Shown here piece by piece: positions 22,551 to 31,034 of a stretch of DNA of 64,000 nucleotides (position 1 is the stretch's first letter; every line of letters starts with the position of its first letter). The stretch is from assembly GCA_001972305.1 (NCBI GenBank), contig BDDD01001763.1, forward strand, positions 159,788 to 223,787. Direction: 5' to 3'. Made by a program: the position numbers and the translations under genes. Source of the DNA: Cephalotus follicularis. Lineage: Eukaryota; Streptophyta; Magnoliopsida; Oxalidales; Cephalotaceae. The notes beneath the pieces were generated by a model, which saw only the letters and a list, made by a program, of their open reading frames with translations, searched no databases and had not been told where the DNA came from.

Positions 22551-23548
22551 GTGCACTCTTACGCAAAAGTCCTTAAAGACTTGTACACTAAAAAAAGGAT
22601 CCTTCAGACTCCCAAAAAGGCTTTCTTGGCAGCCAACATTAGTGCAAAATTTTCTCAACCCATGATGCGAAAGTATAAAGATCATGGTTTCCCGACAATC
22701 TCTTGTGTTATTGGCAACACGAAAATTGAGCATGCCTTGATCGATTTAGGAGCAAGTGTGAACTTGTTGCCATCATCGGTTTATGAGAAGCTTGGATTAG
22801 GAGAGTTAAGACCAACCATGATGACATTGCAATTAGCGGATAGTCTGCGAAGGTGCCGCGAGGGAAAATCAAGGATGTGTTGATAAAGGTTGGAGAGTTT
22901 TTCTTTCCTGTTGACTTCGTCGTCTTAGACACCCAGCCTGTTGCAAACTTAAATGATCAAATTCCAATTATCCTTGGTAGACCTTTCCTCGCTACAAGCA
23001 ATGCGTTAATCAATTGTCGAAATGATCTGATGAGATTAAGCTTCGGAAATACGTCCGTGGATTTTAATGTTTTTCGATTGGGTAAGCATTCCGCTGATTT
23101 TGATGAATTGAATGCAATCCATGCATTTCGCGATTATATTGAGACACACTTTGACATTGATTTTGATGAAAATTTTAATGATTGCATGCGGGATTTAGAG
23201 GATGTCGAAGGAGGTGATTTCGTTGATGTGTTTAGTATGCAGCCATTAGAGCCAGTGGGCCCCTTGTCCACATCCTTGCCTAAACCATCAATTGAGGAGC
23301 CTCCGAAACTTGAACTCAAAGAATTGCCCTATACATTGAAATACTCATTTCTAGGTGACAACCAAACTCTTCCTGTAATCATTTCATCTTATCTTACTCC
23401 CAGTCAGGAAGAGGAGGTTATTGACGTACTCAAAGAAAATAAAGAGGCGATTGGTTGGACGATGGCTGCCATCAAAGGAATTAGCCCTTCTATTTGCGAG
23501 CATCGCATAAATCTCATAGAATGATCCAAACCTTCTAGAGAACCTCAA
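22551..23548 (+). pseudogene. Athila-plus protease and linker
   Basis: The aspartic protease segment reads ALIDLGASVNLLPSSVYEKLG (about 22732-22796), so the catalytic D-L-G-A-S is intact here, unlike in Athila-minus. A one-base loss near 22850 shifts the frame. The second part (22853-23524) continues LIKVGEFFFPVDFVVLDTQ to the linker before RT. A stop at 23522-23524 falls where Athila-minus reads Gly. The end overlaps the first unit of a 304-bp tandem duplication. Confidence 0.82.
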
Positions 23549-23852
23549 ATTAGAGCCAGTGGGCCCCTTGTCCACATCCTTGCCTAAACCATCAATTGAG
23601 GAGCCTCCGAAACTTGAACTCAAAGAATTGCCCTATACATTGAAATACTCATTTCTAGGTGACAACCAAACTCTTCCTGTAATCATTTCATCTTATCTTA
23701 CTCCCAGTCAGGAAGAGGAGGTTATTGACGTACTCAAAGAAAATAAAGAGGCGATTGGTTGGACGATGGCTGCCATCAAAGGAATTAGCCCTTCTATTTG
23801 CGAGCATCGCATAAATCTCATAGAATGATCCAAACCTTCTAGAGAACCTCAA
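23245..23852 (+). repeat. 304-bp perfect tandem duplication in the Athila-plus pol linker
   Basis: Units 23245-23548 and 23549-23852 look identical base for base. The period 304 is not a multiple of three, so the second copy shifts the frame. Identity implies a recent event or an assembly artefact. Confidence 0.9.
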
Positions 23853-24839
23853 CGAAGAGCAAATCCCTTGATGAAAGAAGCCATACAAAAAGAAATCTTG
23901 AAGTGGCTGAACAATGGGATCATCTATCCCATTTCGGATAGTCAATGGGTGAGTCCCATCCACGTTGTCCCAAAGAAATCCGGAGTAACGGTAGTGCAAT
24001 CCTCCACTGATGATTTACTTCCTACAAAAATCCAAACTGGATGGAGGGTGTGCATTGACTACCGAAAGTTGAATACAACAACCTGGAAGGATCATTTTCC
24101 ACTTCCGTTTATCGATCAAATGCTAGATAGGTTAGCTGGTCATGAGTATTATTGTTTTCTCGATGGGTACTCCAGATACAATCAAATTCCCATCGCTTCC
24201 CAAAATCAAGAGAAAACCATGTTCACATGCTCTTTCATAACATTTGCTTACCGACGCATGCCGTTTGGCCTTTGCAATGCTCCCGCTACCTTCCAAAGGT
24301 GCATGATGAGTATTTTCTCCGACATGGTGGAAGACTTTATTGAAGTAATTATGGATGACTTTTCTGTGCATGGTTCCTCATTTTCTCAATGCCTTCATCA
24401 CCTAAAATTAGTACTCGAAAGAACTCGAGAGAAGAATTTGGTGCTTAATTGGGAAAAGTGCAATTTCATGGTGAAGAAGGGGATCGTTCTTGGACATGTA
24501 GTGTCAAAAGAAGGAATTCAAGTAGATAAAGCAAAAATTGAAGTCATCAAGCATTTTCCTCCACCTCGTAATGTGAAAGATATACGAGCATTCCTCGGAC
24601 ATGCTGGTTTTTATCGAAGGTTCATCAAGGATTTTAGCAAGGTAGCACGCCCCTTGACTTCGCTCCTAGCGAAAGATCAAGATTTTGTTTTCTCTGATGA
24701 GTGCCTTGTAGCATTTAACCGCTTAAAGAATGAGCTCACTTCCGCTCCTATCATTCAGGCACCCATTTGGACTGAGCCTTTTGAGATCATGTGCGACGCT
24801 TCCGATAGTCCATTGGAGCTTTTCTCGGACAAAGAATGA
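23853..24839 (+). pseudogene. Athila-plus reverse transcriptase and start of RNase H
   Basis: This is an open frame of 323 codons from 23868. It shows WLNNGIIYPISDSQWVSP, CIDYRKLNTTTWKDHFPLPF and MPFGLCNAPATFQRCMMSIF. The catalytic box reads VIMDDFSVHG (both aspartates present) at about 24346-24363. The thumb (FLGHAGFYRRFIKDFSKVARPL) and RNase H start ([12 protein letters not shown]) follow. The frame then shifts near 24810, giving a false end at 24839. Apart from this it is the best-kept Athila RT in the window. Confidence 0.88.
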
Positions 24840-25804
24840 ATAAACTGCCTCACGTCATTTATTATGCAAGTAGGACCCTTTTTGATGCACAATTGAATTA
24901 CACGACCACTGGGAAGGAATTCTTAGCTGTGGTCTTTGCTCTTGAGAAATTTCATTCATATCTTTTAGGATCTCATGTCACCGTATATACTGATCATGCT
25001 GCGATTCGGCATCTCATGAGTAAAAAAGATGCAAAAGCGCATCTTATTCGGTGGGTTCTGCTCCTTCAAGAGTTTGACGTTGAAATTCGAGACAAGAAAG
25101 GAACTGAGAATTTGGTAGCCAACCATCTATCCCAACTTTCCAATACACCCGAGGTCCATGGTCTGATTAATGAGAGTTCTCCTGATGAGCGAATTATGCG
25201 CATTGAGAGCGAACCATGGTATGCGGACATAGTGAATTATCTTGTTACGGGAAGTGTACCCTCGGATTGGTCCACTCAAGCTAGGCATAGGTTCCTGTCA
25301 CAAGCAAAACATTTTTATTGGGATGATCCTTATCTTTTCAAAGCATGTCCGGATTTAATTTCGCGACGATGTGTTCCTGATCATGAGCATCGCTCGGTTC
25401 TATCTTTTTGTCATGATCAAGCATGTGGAGGTCATTTCGGCCCGACCAAGACAACGGCTAAGCTTTTACAATGTGGTTTTTATTGGCCGACTATTTTTAA
25501 AGATGCATTTCAGTACTGTAAGGCTTGTGCTTCGTGTCAAGCTTTAGGCCGTGTGACGAAACGAAATATGATGCCTTTAACACCGATTTTGACGGTCGAG
25601 ATCTTTGATGTTTGGGGTATTGATTTTATGGGTCTGTTTCCAAACTCATTTGGGAATTTATACATCCTTCTAGCTGTTGATTATATTTCAAAGTGGTTTG
25701 AGGCGATTCCTTGTCGAACCAATGACAACTCAGTCGTTGTTAAATTTCTCAAGGGACATATTTTTTCTCGTTTTGGCACTCTACGTGCCATTATCAGTGA
25801 TTGA
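24836..25804 (+). pseudogene. Athila-plus RNase H and integrase core
   Basis: RNase H continues with [31 protein letters not shown] and [14 protein letters not shown]. The integrase HHCC finger follows ([13 protein letters not shown] to CKACASC, about 25410-25535), then the core with first aspartate in GIDFMGLFP and [15 protein letters not shown]. The frame ends at a TGA (25802-25804) directly after the second catalytic aspartate region (AIISD). The next codons continue the family sequence, so this is a nonsense mutation. Confidence 0.88.
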
Positions 25805-26201
25805 GGTACTCTTTTTTGCAATCGTTCTTTTGAAACACTTATGAAAAGATATGGGATCACTCACCAACTCGCCACACCATATCATCCCCAAACAAGTGGG
25901 CAAGTTGAGGTATCTAATCGACAAATCAAGCAAATTCCCGAAAAAAAAAGTCAACCCCAACAGAAAGGATTGGTCCACGCGACTTGTGGATGCTTTATGG
26001 GCTTATCGGGCCGATTTCAAAACTGACCTTGGTCAATCTCCTTACCGTCTTGTGTATGGTAAAGCTTGTCATCTTCTGGTGGAATTAGAACATCGAGCAT
26101 TTTGGGCTATTAAGCAATTTAATTTTGATCGTTCCATTGCGGGTAGTCATCGTGAAAGAAAAGGAATGCATCTCAAGGTAGGAATTTTGTGCGAAAATTA
26201 A
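25805..26201 (+). pseudogene. Athila-plus integrase, third catalytic region and C-terminus
   Basis: [31 protein letters not shown] contains the catalytic glutamate. A frameshift near 25940 leads to [41 protein letters not shown] and [13 protein letters not shown]. The gene fades out near 26200. No chromodomain and no envelope-like ORF follow. Confidence 0.85.
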
Positions 26202-26330
26202 AATGATAAATGAATAAAAAGACCGATCTTGTGTGTTTCAAAGTTTCATAAAATTTTATGGAGGAGGAGGACAAGGAATTAATGTTCTTGCATATATGTG
26301 TATCTATATATATATGCCGAAAAAAATCGG

Positions 26331-26653
26331 TCTTAGTCTGAAGCATATTTGATTCGAGTAATTAAATCTTAGGGGTGTTCTACACCTAATTCCTTAAAGC
26401 CAACTGGTTTGAGAGCAACCGGTCGAAAGCTCGCTACATGGATCTTATAGAAAGCTTAAGAGGCTAAGACCTAAATAAAAACTATATAAATAAATTTACC
26501 TCTTTGAATTCAGTCTTAGTCTGTAGCCTATTTGATTCGAGTAATTAAACCTTAGGGGTGTTCTACACCTAGTTCCTTAAAGCCAATTGGTTTGAGAGTA
26601 ACTGGTCGAAAGCTCGCTACATGGATCTTATAGAAAGCTTAAGAGGCTAAGAC
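26331..26653 (+). repeat. Two copies of a 140-bp unit at 183-bp distance
   Basis: Units 26331-26470 and 26514-26653 share TCTTAGTCTG, the TTAGGGGTGTTCTACACCTA block and GAAAGCTCGCTACATGGATC, with a few substitutions. They lie in the untranslated region of Athila-plus. Confidence 0.88.
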
Positions 26654-26691
26654 ATTGCACGAATTTAAAAGTTGGTAAAAGAAAAAAAATG

Positions 26692-26692
26692 G

Positions 26693-26749
<57 letters not shown>
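26692..26749. repeat. Microsatellite (AT)n(GT)n
   Basis: A short AT run is followed by 23 TG units (26704-26749). Confidence 0.97.
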
Positions 26750-26751
<2 letters not shown>

Positions 26752-27189
26752 TGCTAAAGTTCTTTTGTCTGAGTCCGAAGTAGGATTTTATGGTATTGTA
26801 AATGCATATCTTGATTGGTCATTAATGGTGGAATAATAAAATAATTTGCTAAAAGTTCCTTAATTGAGAAATGTTTTGATTCTAGAACTTGGAACGAGAT
26901 AATAGAGTTCAAGTATGGGGGTGTTCTATGAATTTTTTAGTATAGATACATTTTACCTGTTTTCAAAGTTTTGATGAACTGAATTTTGTGTTTTTCTTCG
27001 CTTGGAAAACACTCACGAGACAAAACTCGTCCACTAGGGCCACCTAGGGGTTTAACGGCTTGTTGAATAAGCTAAATGCAATCGTGATTCCTACGAAAGT
27101 GAGTTAGGTTTTTGTTTATGTTCTTGTGTGGGCATTTAGTTTTTGTTTTTATGTTTTAATGTGTTTTCTGATTTTTACTTTCTATTTTG

Positions 27190-27228
27190 TTTGCTTGAGG
27201 ACAAGCAAAGTCTAAGTATGGGGGTATT
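27190..27228 (+). other. Athila-plus polypurine tract and upstream hairpin
   Basis: The stem TTTGCTTG / CAAGCAAA with loop AGGA at 27190-27209 precedes AAGTATGGGGGTATT (27214-27228), which abuts the LTR TG. It is identical in layout to Athila-minus. Confidence 0.85.
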
Positions 27229-27434
27229 TGTTTAGCATAAAAATGTGTTATTTTTAATGATTTATTTGTGATATTTTTATGCTTTGAATAGACTACTTTG
27301 GTTGTGTTATGTTGATTTTCAGATATAAGTGCAAAAGGATCAAAGTGCAAGAATACTACCCAAAGTTGTGCCAATTAGAGCTTAAACGTGTAAAGATTGA
27401 AGAATTGACAAATTCGGTAGAAACAGAGTAAAAA

Positions 27435-27735
27435 GCGTCGATGTCGTTGAGAGGGATCGACGTCTTTTCTGGGTTTACGATAAACGCGTCGACGTCTTTG
27501 GCTAAGGATCGACGTCTTTTCTGGGAATTGCAACATACCTTCAAGAGCTATGAGTAAGGGATCGACGTCTTTCATCGAAGGGATCGACGTCTTTGTGCGA
27601 AATCGACCTGTAACTTTTGGACCAAAACGCATCAATGCCTTTCATCAGAGGGATCGATGTCTTTCACGCGCATCTCAGCAAAACGTAATTTTTAGCAAAA
27701 GACATCGACGTCTTTTATTAGGGATCGACGTTCTT
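27435..27735. promoter_or_regulatory. Palindrome array, GACGTCGACGTC type, Athila-plus 3' LTR
   Basis: This is the copy of the 5' LTR array, about 206-506 bp from the LTR start, with the spacer GACCTGTAACTTT at 27605-27617. Confidence 0.65.
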
Positions 27736-28120
27736 CTGCAGCAGAAATAGAAAGTTAGATTTTTTGCCAGATTTTGTAATCAGGATTGCTTTATTTCCGT
27801 TTTTGATCAATTTTGTAGTATAAAAACAACATATGGCTGGCCAAATTGAGAGGTAGAGAGGCTGGTAGAAACCCTAATTTCTTTTATCAATTTAGTTTTG
27901 TTTCACAATGTTTAGTAGCTAAACTTTTCAAGGTTTTGGGGAAGAACAAAGCCTAGATTGTTATTGTTTCAATTCCATCAATAAAAATCCTTGAATATTT
28001 GATTTGTTCTTCAATATTTCTGCCTTCACACACACTTTGTCTGTCTGCTTAAAATCCACAAACATCTTGTCGGTGAAGCTGAAAGTTGGTGAATAAATGG
28101 TGCTTAAGTCAATCAACGAA

Positions 28121-28273
28121 GTCTACTCATACAATTTGGCGCAACGAACACACTTCGTATAGACCTAGCATGTCTACTCATACGTCTTGCCGCCATTGCC
28201 GTACTTCGTATAGACCTAGCATGTCTACTCATACATCTTGTCATCACCGCCGTACTCCGTATCGACCTAGCTG
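28121..28273 (+). repeat. 51-bp tandem repeat in Athila LTR, about three units
   Basis: GTCTACTCATAC begins at 28121, 28172 and 28223 (period 51). Related three-unit arrays lie in both Athila-minus LTRs (about 6660-6810 and 15955-16100). The 51-bp period keeps a reading frame open with TPYRPS-type repeats, but codon content gives no sign of a real protein. Confidence 0.85.
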
Positions 28274-28667
28274 TCGTTGTTTATCAAGGTATGATCGTTC
28301 AAATAAATGGAATTTTTAATACAATCTACGGTGAGTCTCTATACCCTAAAACCGTTTCTTGATTATATATTTTCTTCACTTTTATTAGTTGTTTTGATTA
28401 GTTTTAAAATTGCATGCTTTATTTCTTGGTATTTCGAATTTAGTATTTTTAATTATCGAACTCTTAGTTTCCTGTTTTGATTATTTATTTTATTTGGCAT
28501 AATTAGGAGTAGTTTTTGATAGTTTATTTTAAATTTGGTGTACTTCGCCTAGGTTGGATAAATTATAACTAGTTTAACGTTTCCTTGCGTTCGACTCGTT
28601 ACTGCATGATCCGTGCACTTGCGGCTATAAATTTTAAAACATTCTTTTTAACAGTGAACACATGTTA

Positions 28668-29627
28668 TGTGACACCCCACTTAAGAGTGGGCAAGAGAAC
28701 ACCCCACTTAAGAGTGGGCAAGAGAACACCCCACTTAAGAGTGGGCAAGAGGAAAGGGCTATCCATGAGATGAAGCCATCCTGAGGAAAGTGCTATCCAT
28801 GAGATGGAGCCACCCTTGTGACAGGAATGAACCGGATCCATCAAAATGGGGAAAAGTATGGCTAATGTATATAAGAAATGATCCTTGAACCTAATTACAT
28901 GAGGTTCCTTTTGAATGATTGGCTAAGGAGTTAGTGGAAACTCCAAGGTTAAGCGTACTACGCTCAAAGGCACCAGGATGGGTGAACTCTTGGGAAGTCT
29001 GACCAATCCATCAATTAGGACAAAACCTTGATGGCCCACATGGAAACGCAGATGTATGGGTGCTGTATGTTCTGCGTGAGACAAAAACGGACAATTTATC
29101 ATGTGTTTAAGGATCGGGTCGTTACAATTGGTATCAGGGATGGACCCCCTCTAGTAGATGTTGTTTGGGGACGAAACAAACGGAAGCTAGTGGGCCTGTG
29201 ACACCCCACTTAAGAGTAGGCAAGAGGAAAGGGCTATCCATGAGATGAAGCTATCCTGAGGAAAGAGCTATCCAAGCCATCCTGAGGAAATAGCTATCCA
29301 TGAGATGGAGCAGCCCTTGTGACAGGAATGAACCGAATCCATCAAAATGGGGAAAAGTATGGCTGTGCTATATAAGAAATGATGCTTGAACCTCATTACA
29401 TGAGGCACCTTTTGAAGGATTGGCTGAGGAGTTAGTGGAAACTCCAAGGTTAAGCGTGCAACGCTCAAGGGCACTAGGATGGGTGACTTCCTGGGAAGTC
29501 TAACCAATCCATCAATTAGGACAAAATCGTTATGGTCCGTGTGGAATCACAGATGTATGGGCGCTGCATGTTCTATGTGTAACCAAAGCGGATAATTTCT
29601 CATGTGGTTAAGGATCGGGTCGTTACA
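28668..29627 (+). mobile_element. TRIM (terminal-repeat retrotransposon in miniature)
   Basis: This complete 960-bp non-coding element is flanked by a perfect 5-bp duplication TGTTA (28663-28667 and 29628-29632). LTRs are 28668-29126 and 29197-29627, both starting TGTGACACCCC and ending GGGTCGTTACA. Only 70 bp lie between them: a primer site TGGTATCAGGGA (29129-29140, Met-tRNA type) and a purine-rich stretch before the second LTR. TRIMs need proteins of other elements to move. The strand is set by the primer site next to the first LTR. Confidence 0.88.
28672..28751 (+). repeat. 27-bp unit repeated three times in the first TRIM LTR
   Basis: ACACCCCACTTAAGAGTGGG plus GCAAGAG is present three times in the first LTR and once in the second. 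Each unit holds short inverted arms CCCACT / AGTGGG. Confidence 0.9.
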
Positions 29628-30637
29628 TGTTACCATGGATTGGACTGTTGATTCGGATTGTTGATTGTTTCTAAAATATTTTACCATTTTGGAAATGCAT
29701 TCATGATTTATAAGGAAATCATTATTTTACATGGAATATACATATTTCGAAGGATTGAAAAATAGTTTCAAATGACTGTAAACTATTTTAAGGATTGTTA
29801 TACATTTTGAAAATGTATTGTTCAAAGTAATTTATAACTTATAAGTTACTTGGAAATGGATTGATTGCTGGACTGTGTTTGGATTATTGCCGTATTAGCT
29901 GCGTGGCGGAGGCTGCCATCGATGGCGAATGGCGGGTTTGGGCCCTAGGGGCCAGGAGATGGCTGGGGACACCCACATTGGTTACTTAGCCGCCATTCTA
30001 GTGGCATGGATTGTTGGCCTACTTTGGGTCGATTGGAGACGGGGCTGAAGTATGGGCGTACGACGTCGGGGCCAGGAGATGGCGACGCTCTTCGTATGGA
30101 TTGATTGATTGGTCCCTTGAGGACATGATTGCTGGATTGTGTTGGGGTAGACATTTGACGTGGTTGCTCATATGTTGGTGGATATACGTATATGTGTATA
30201 TATATATATATACATATATTTATATATACATATATATTTATATATATATATATATTTATATATACATATATATTTGTATATATATATATATGTATGTATG
30301 TATGTATTGCATCACTGTGCATTCATTACATGACATTATTATTGTTGACCCCAAATTGTATTTATATTTTCTCTACTTAGACAACCCTATCAATTTCATA
30401 TTGATGCAGTGGGACACATATGGACAAGTATGGAGAAGAATAAAGTTGTAATAACATTATTTGATGGAATTGTATTTCCTTTGGGGATCGTAAACAGTTG
30501 TTGTAATAGATGGATTAATGTTTATTGTAGTCGATGGTTTTATGTATTGAATGGATAATATTTGATCATGCTCCATTTTGGGAGCAATTAACGATGGATT
30601 ATTTATATTGATGTTAAACAATTAGTAACATGTAGGG
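29628..30637 (+). mobile_element. Tekay-2 right LTR segment, after the TRIM
   Basis: It continues the LTR from TGTTACCATGGATTGG, homologous to 19171-19320 and 52510-53435. Included are GTATTAGCTGCGTGGCGGAGG and a GGGGCCAGGAGATGG block also seen in Tekay-3. It stops at GTAACATGT, about 165 bp short of the LTR end seen at 53600. Confidence 0.75.
30183..30308. repeat. AT-rich microsatellite, TATATACA / TATATATTTA units
   Basis: About 125 bp of alternating TA with CATA/TTTA interruptions, inside the Tekay-2 LTR. At the same LTR position Tekay-3 has only a short TATATATATG stretch (about 53065-53092). Open frames here are repeat artefacts. Confidence 0.95.
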
Positions 30638-31034
30638 ATAGATCTAGTAGGTTGCTCGGTCTCTCCTAAAGCTAGTACATCAGCAAAGTGCTGAAGAGGT
30701 ATGGCCTCGAGAATTCCAAGCATGGTCTGCTACCTATAGGCCAGGGAATTCACCTTTCCAAGAGGATGTCACCGCAGATGTCAGAGGAGAGGACTCACAT
30801 GAGTAGGCAGCCTTATGCTTCAGCTGTGTGCTCCATCATTTATGCCATGCTCTGTACTATGCCTAATGTCGCTTATGCCTTGGGAATGGCTAGTCGATTT
30901 CAGTCCGACCCCGGTGAGAGGCTCTAGGAAATTGTCAAGGGGATTCTCAAATACCCAAGGAGGACTCAGAACACCTTCTTGATATATGGAGGAGATAGTG
31001 AGTTGAGACTTGAGGGGTTTTCAGACTCTTGTTT
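30638..31034 (+). pseudogene. copia-A reverse transcriptase end
   Basis: The frame reads RDRSSRLLGLS, two stops, YISKVLKRYGLENSKHGLLPIGQGIHLSK, then PYASAVCSIIYAMLCTMPNVAYALGMASRFQSDPGE, the standard C-terminal part of copia RT. A further stop follows. The sequence is cut at 31034 by the minus-strand Tekay-type element; the RNase H domain is not found later. Confidence 0.85.

Larger units (their letters stand above)
26202..27189 (+). other. Athila-plus 3' untranslated region
   Basis: About 1 kb without genes. It holds two 140-bp units repeated at 183-bp distance, an AT/TG microsatellite and a conserved block (26760-27180) shared with 7823-8200 of Athila-minus. Confidence 0.7.
20865..28660 (+). 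mobile_element. Athila-plus: Ty3/gypsy Athila-type retrotransposon
   Basis: It is flanked by a perfect 5-bp target duplication CATGT (20860-20864 and 28661-28665). It has a truncated 5' LTR (20865-21660) and an intact 3' LTR (27229-28660), with gag C-terminus, protease, RT, RNase H and integrase in order on the plus strand. The remainder of the 5' LTR, the primer site, the leader and the gag N-terminus are deleted. Several stops and a one-base loss near 22850 break the frame. Same family as Athila-minus, but its LTR carries a different palindrome type. Confidence 0.92.
27229..28660 (+). mobile_element. Athila-plus 3' LTR
   Basis: This 1432-bp LTR runs from TGTTTAGCATAAAAATGTG to AACAGTGAACA. 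It contains the palindrome array at 27435-27735, a 51-bp tandem repeat (28121-28273) and ends in target duplication CATGT. Confidence 0.92.
17652..30637 (+). mobile_element. Tekay-2: rearranged LTR pair with no internal genes, host to other insertions
   Basis: The outer sequence is LTR of the same family as 51026-53600, but no gag or pol of that family lies between the copies. The left part (17652-19323) covers the first 1.67 kb of the LTR. The right part (20206-20864, then 29628-30637) restarts at an earlier LTR position, so about 650 bp occur twice. Between them lies a different LTR (19324-20205). The right end stops inside the LTR relative to 53430-53600. No target duplication flanks it (AACTTC versus TAGGG), and copia-A lost about 48 bp here. 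Recombination with deletion is inferred. Confidence 0.65.

Noticed and set aside
29945-30451. Open frames rich in Tyr/Ile on both strands
   Set aside because: Translation of a TA-rich microsatellite within an LTR.
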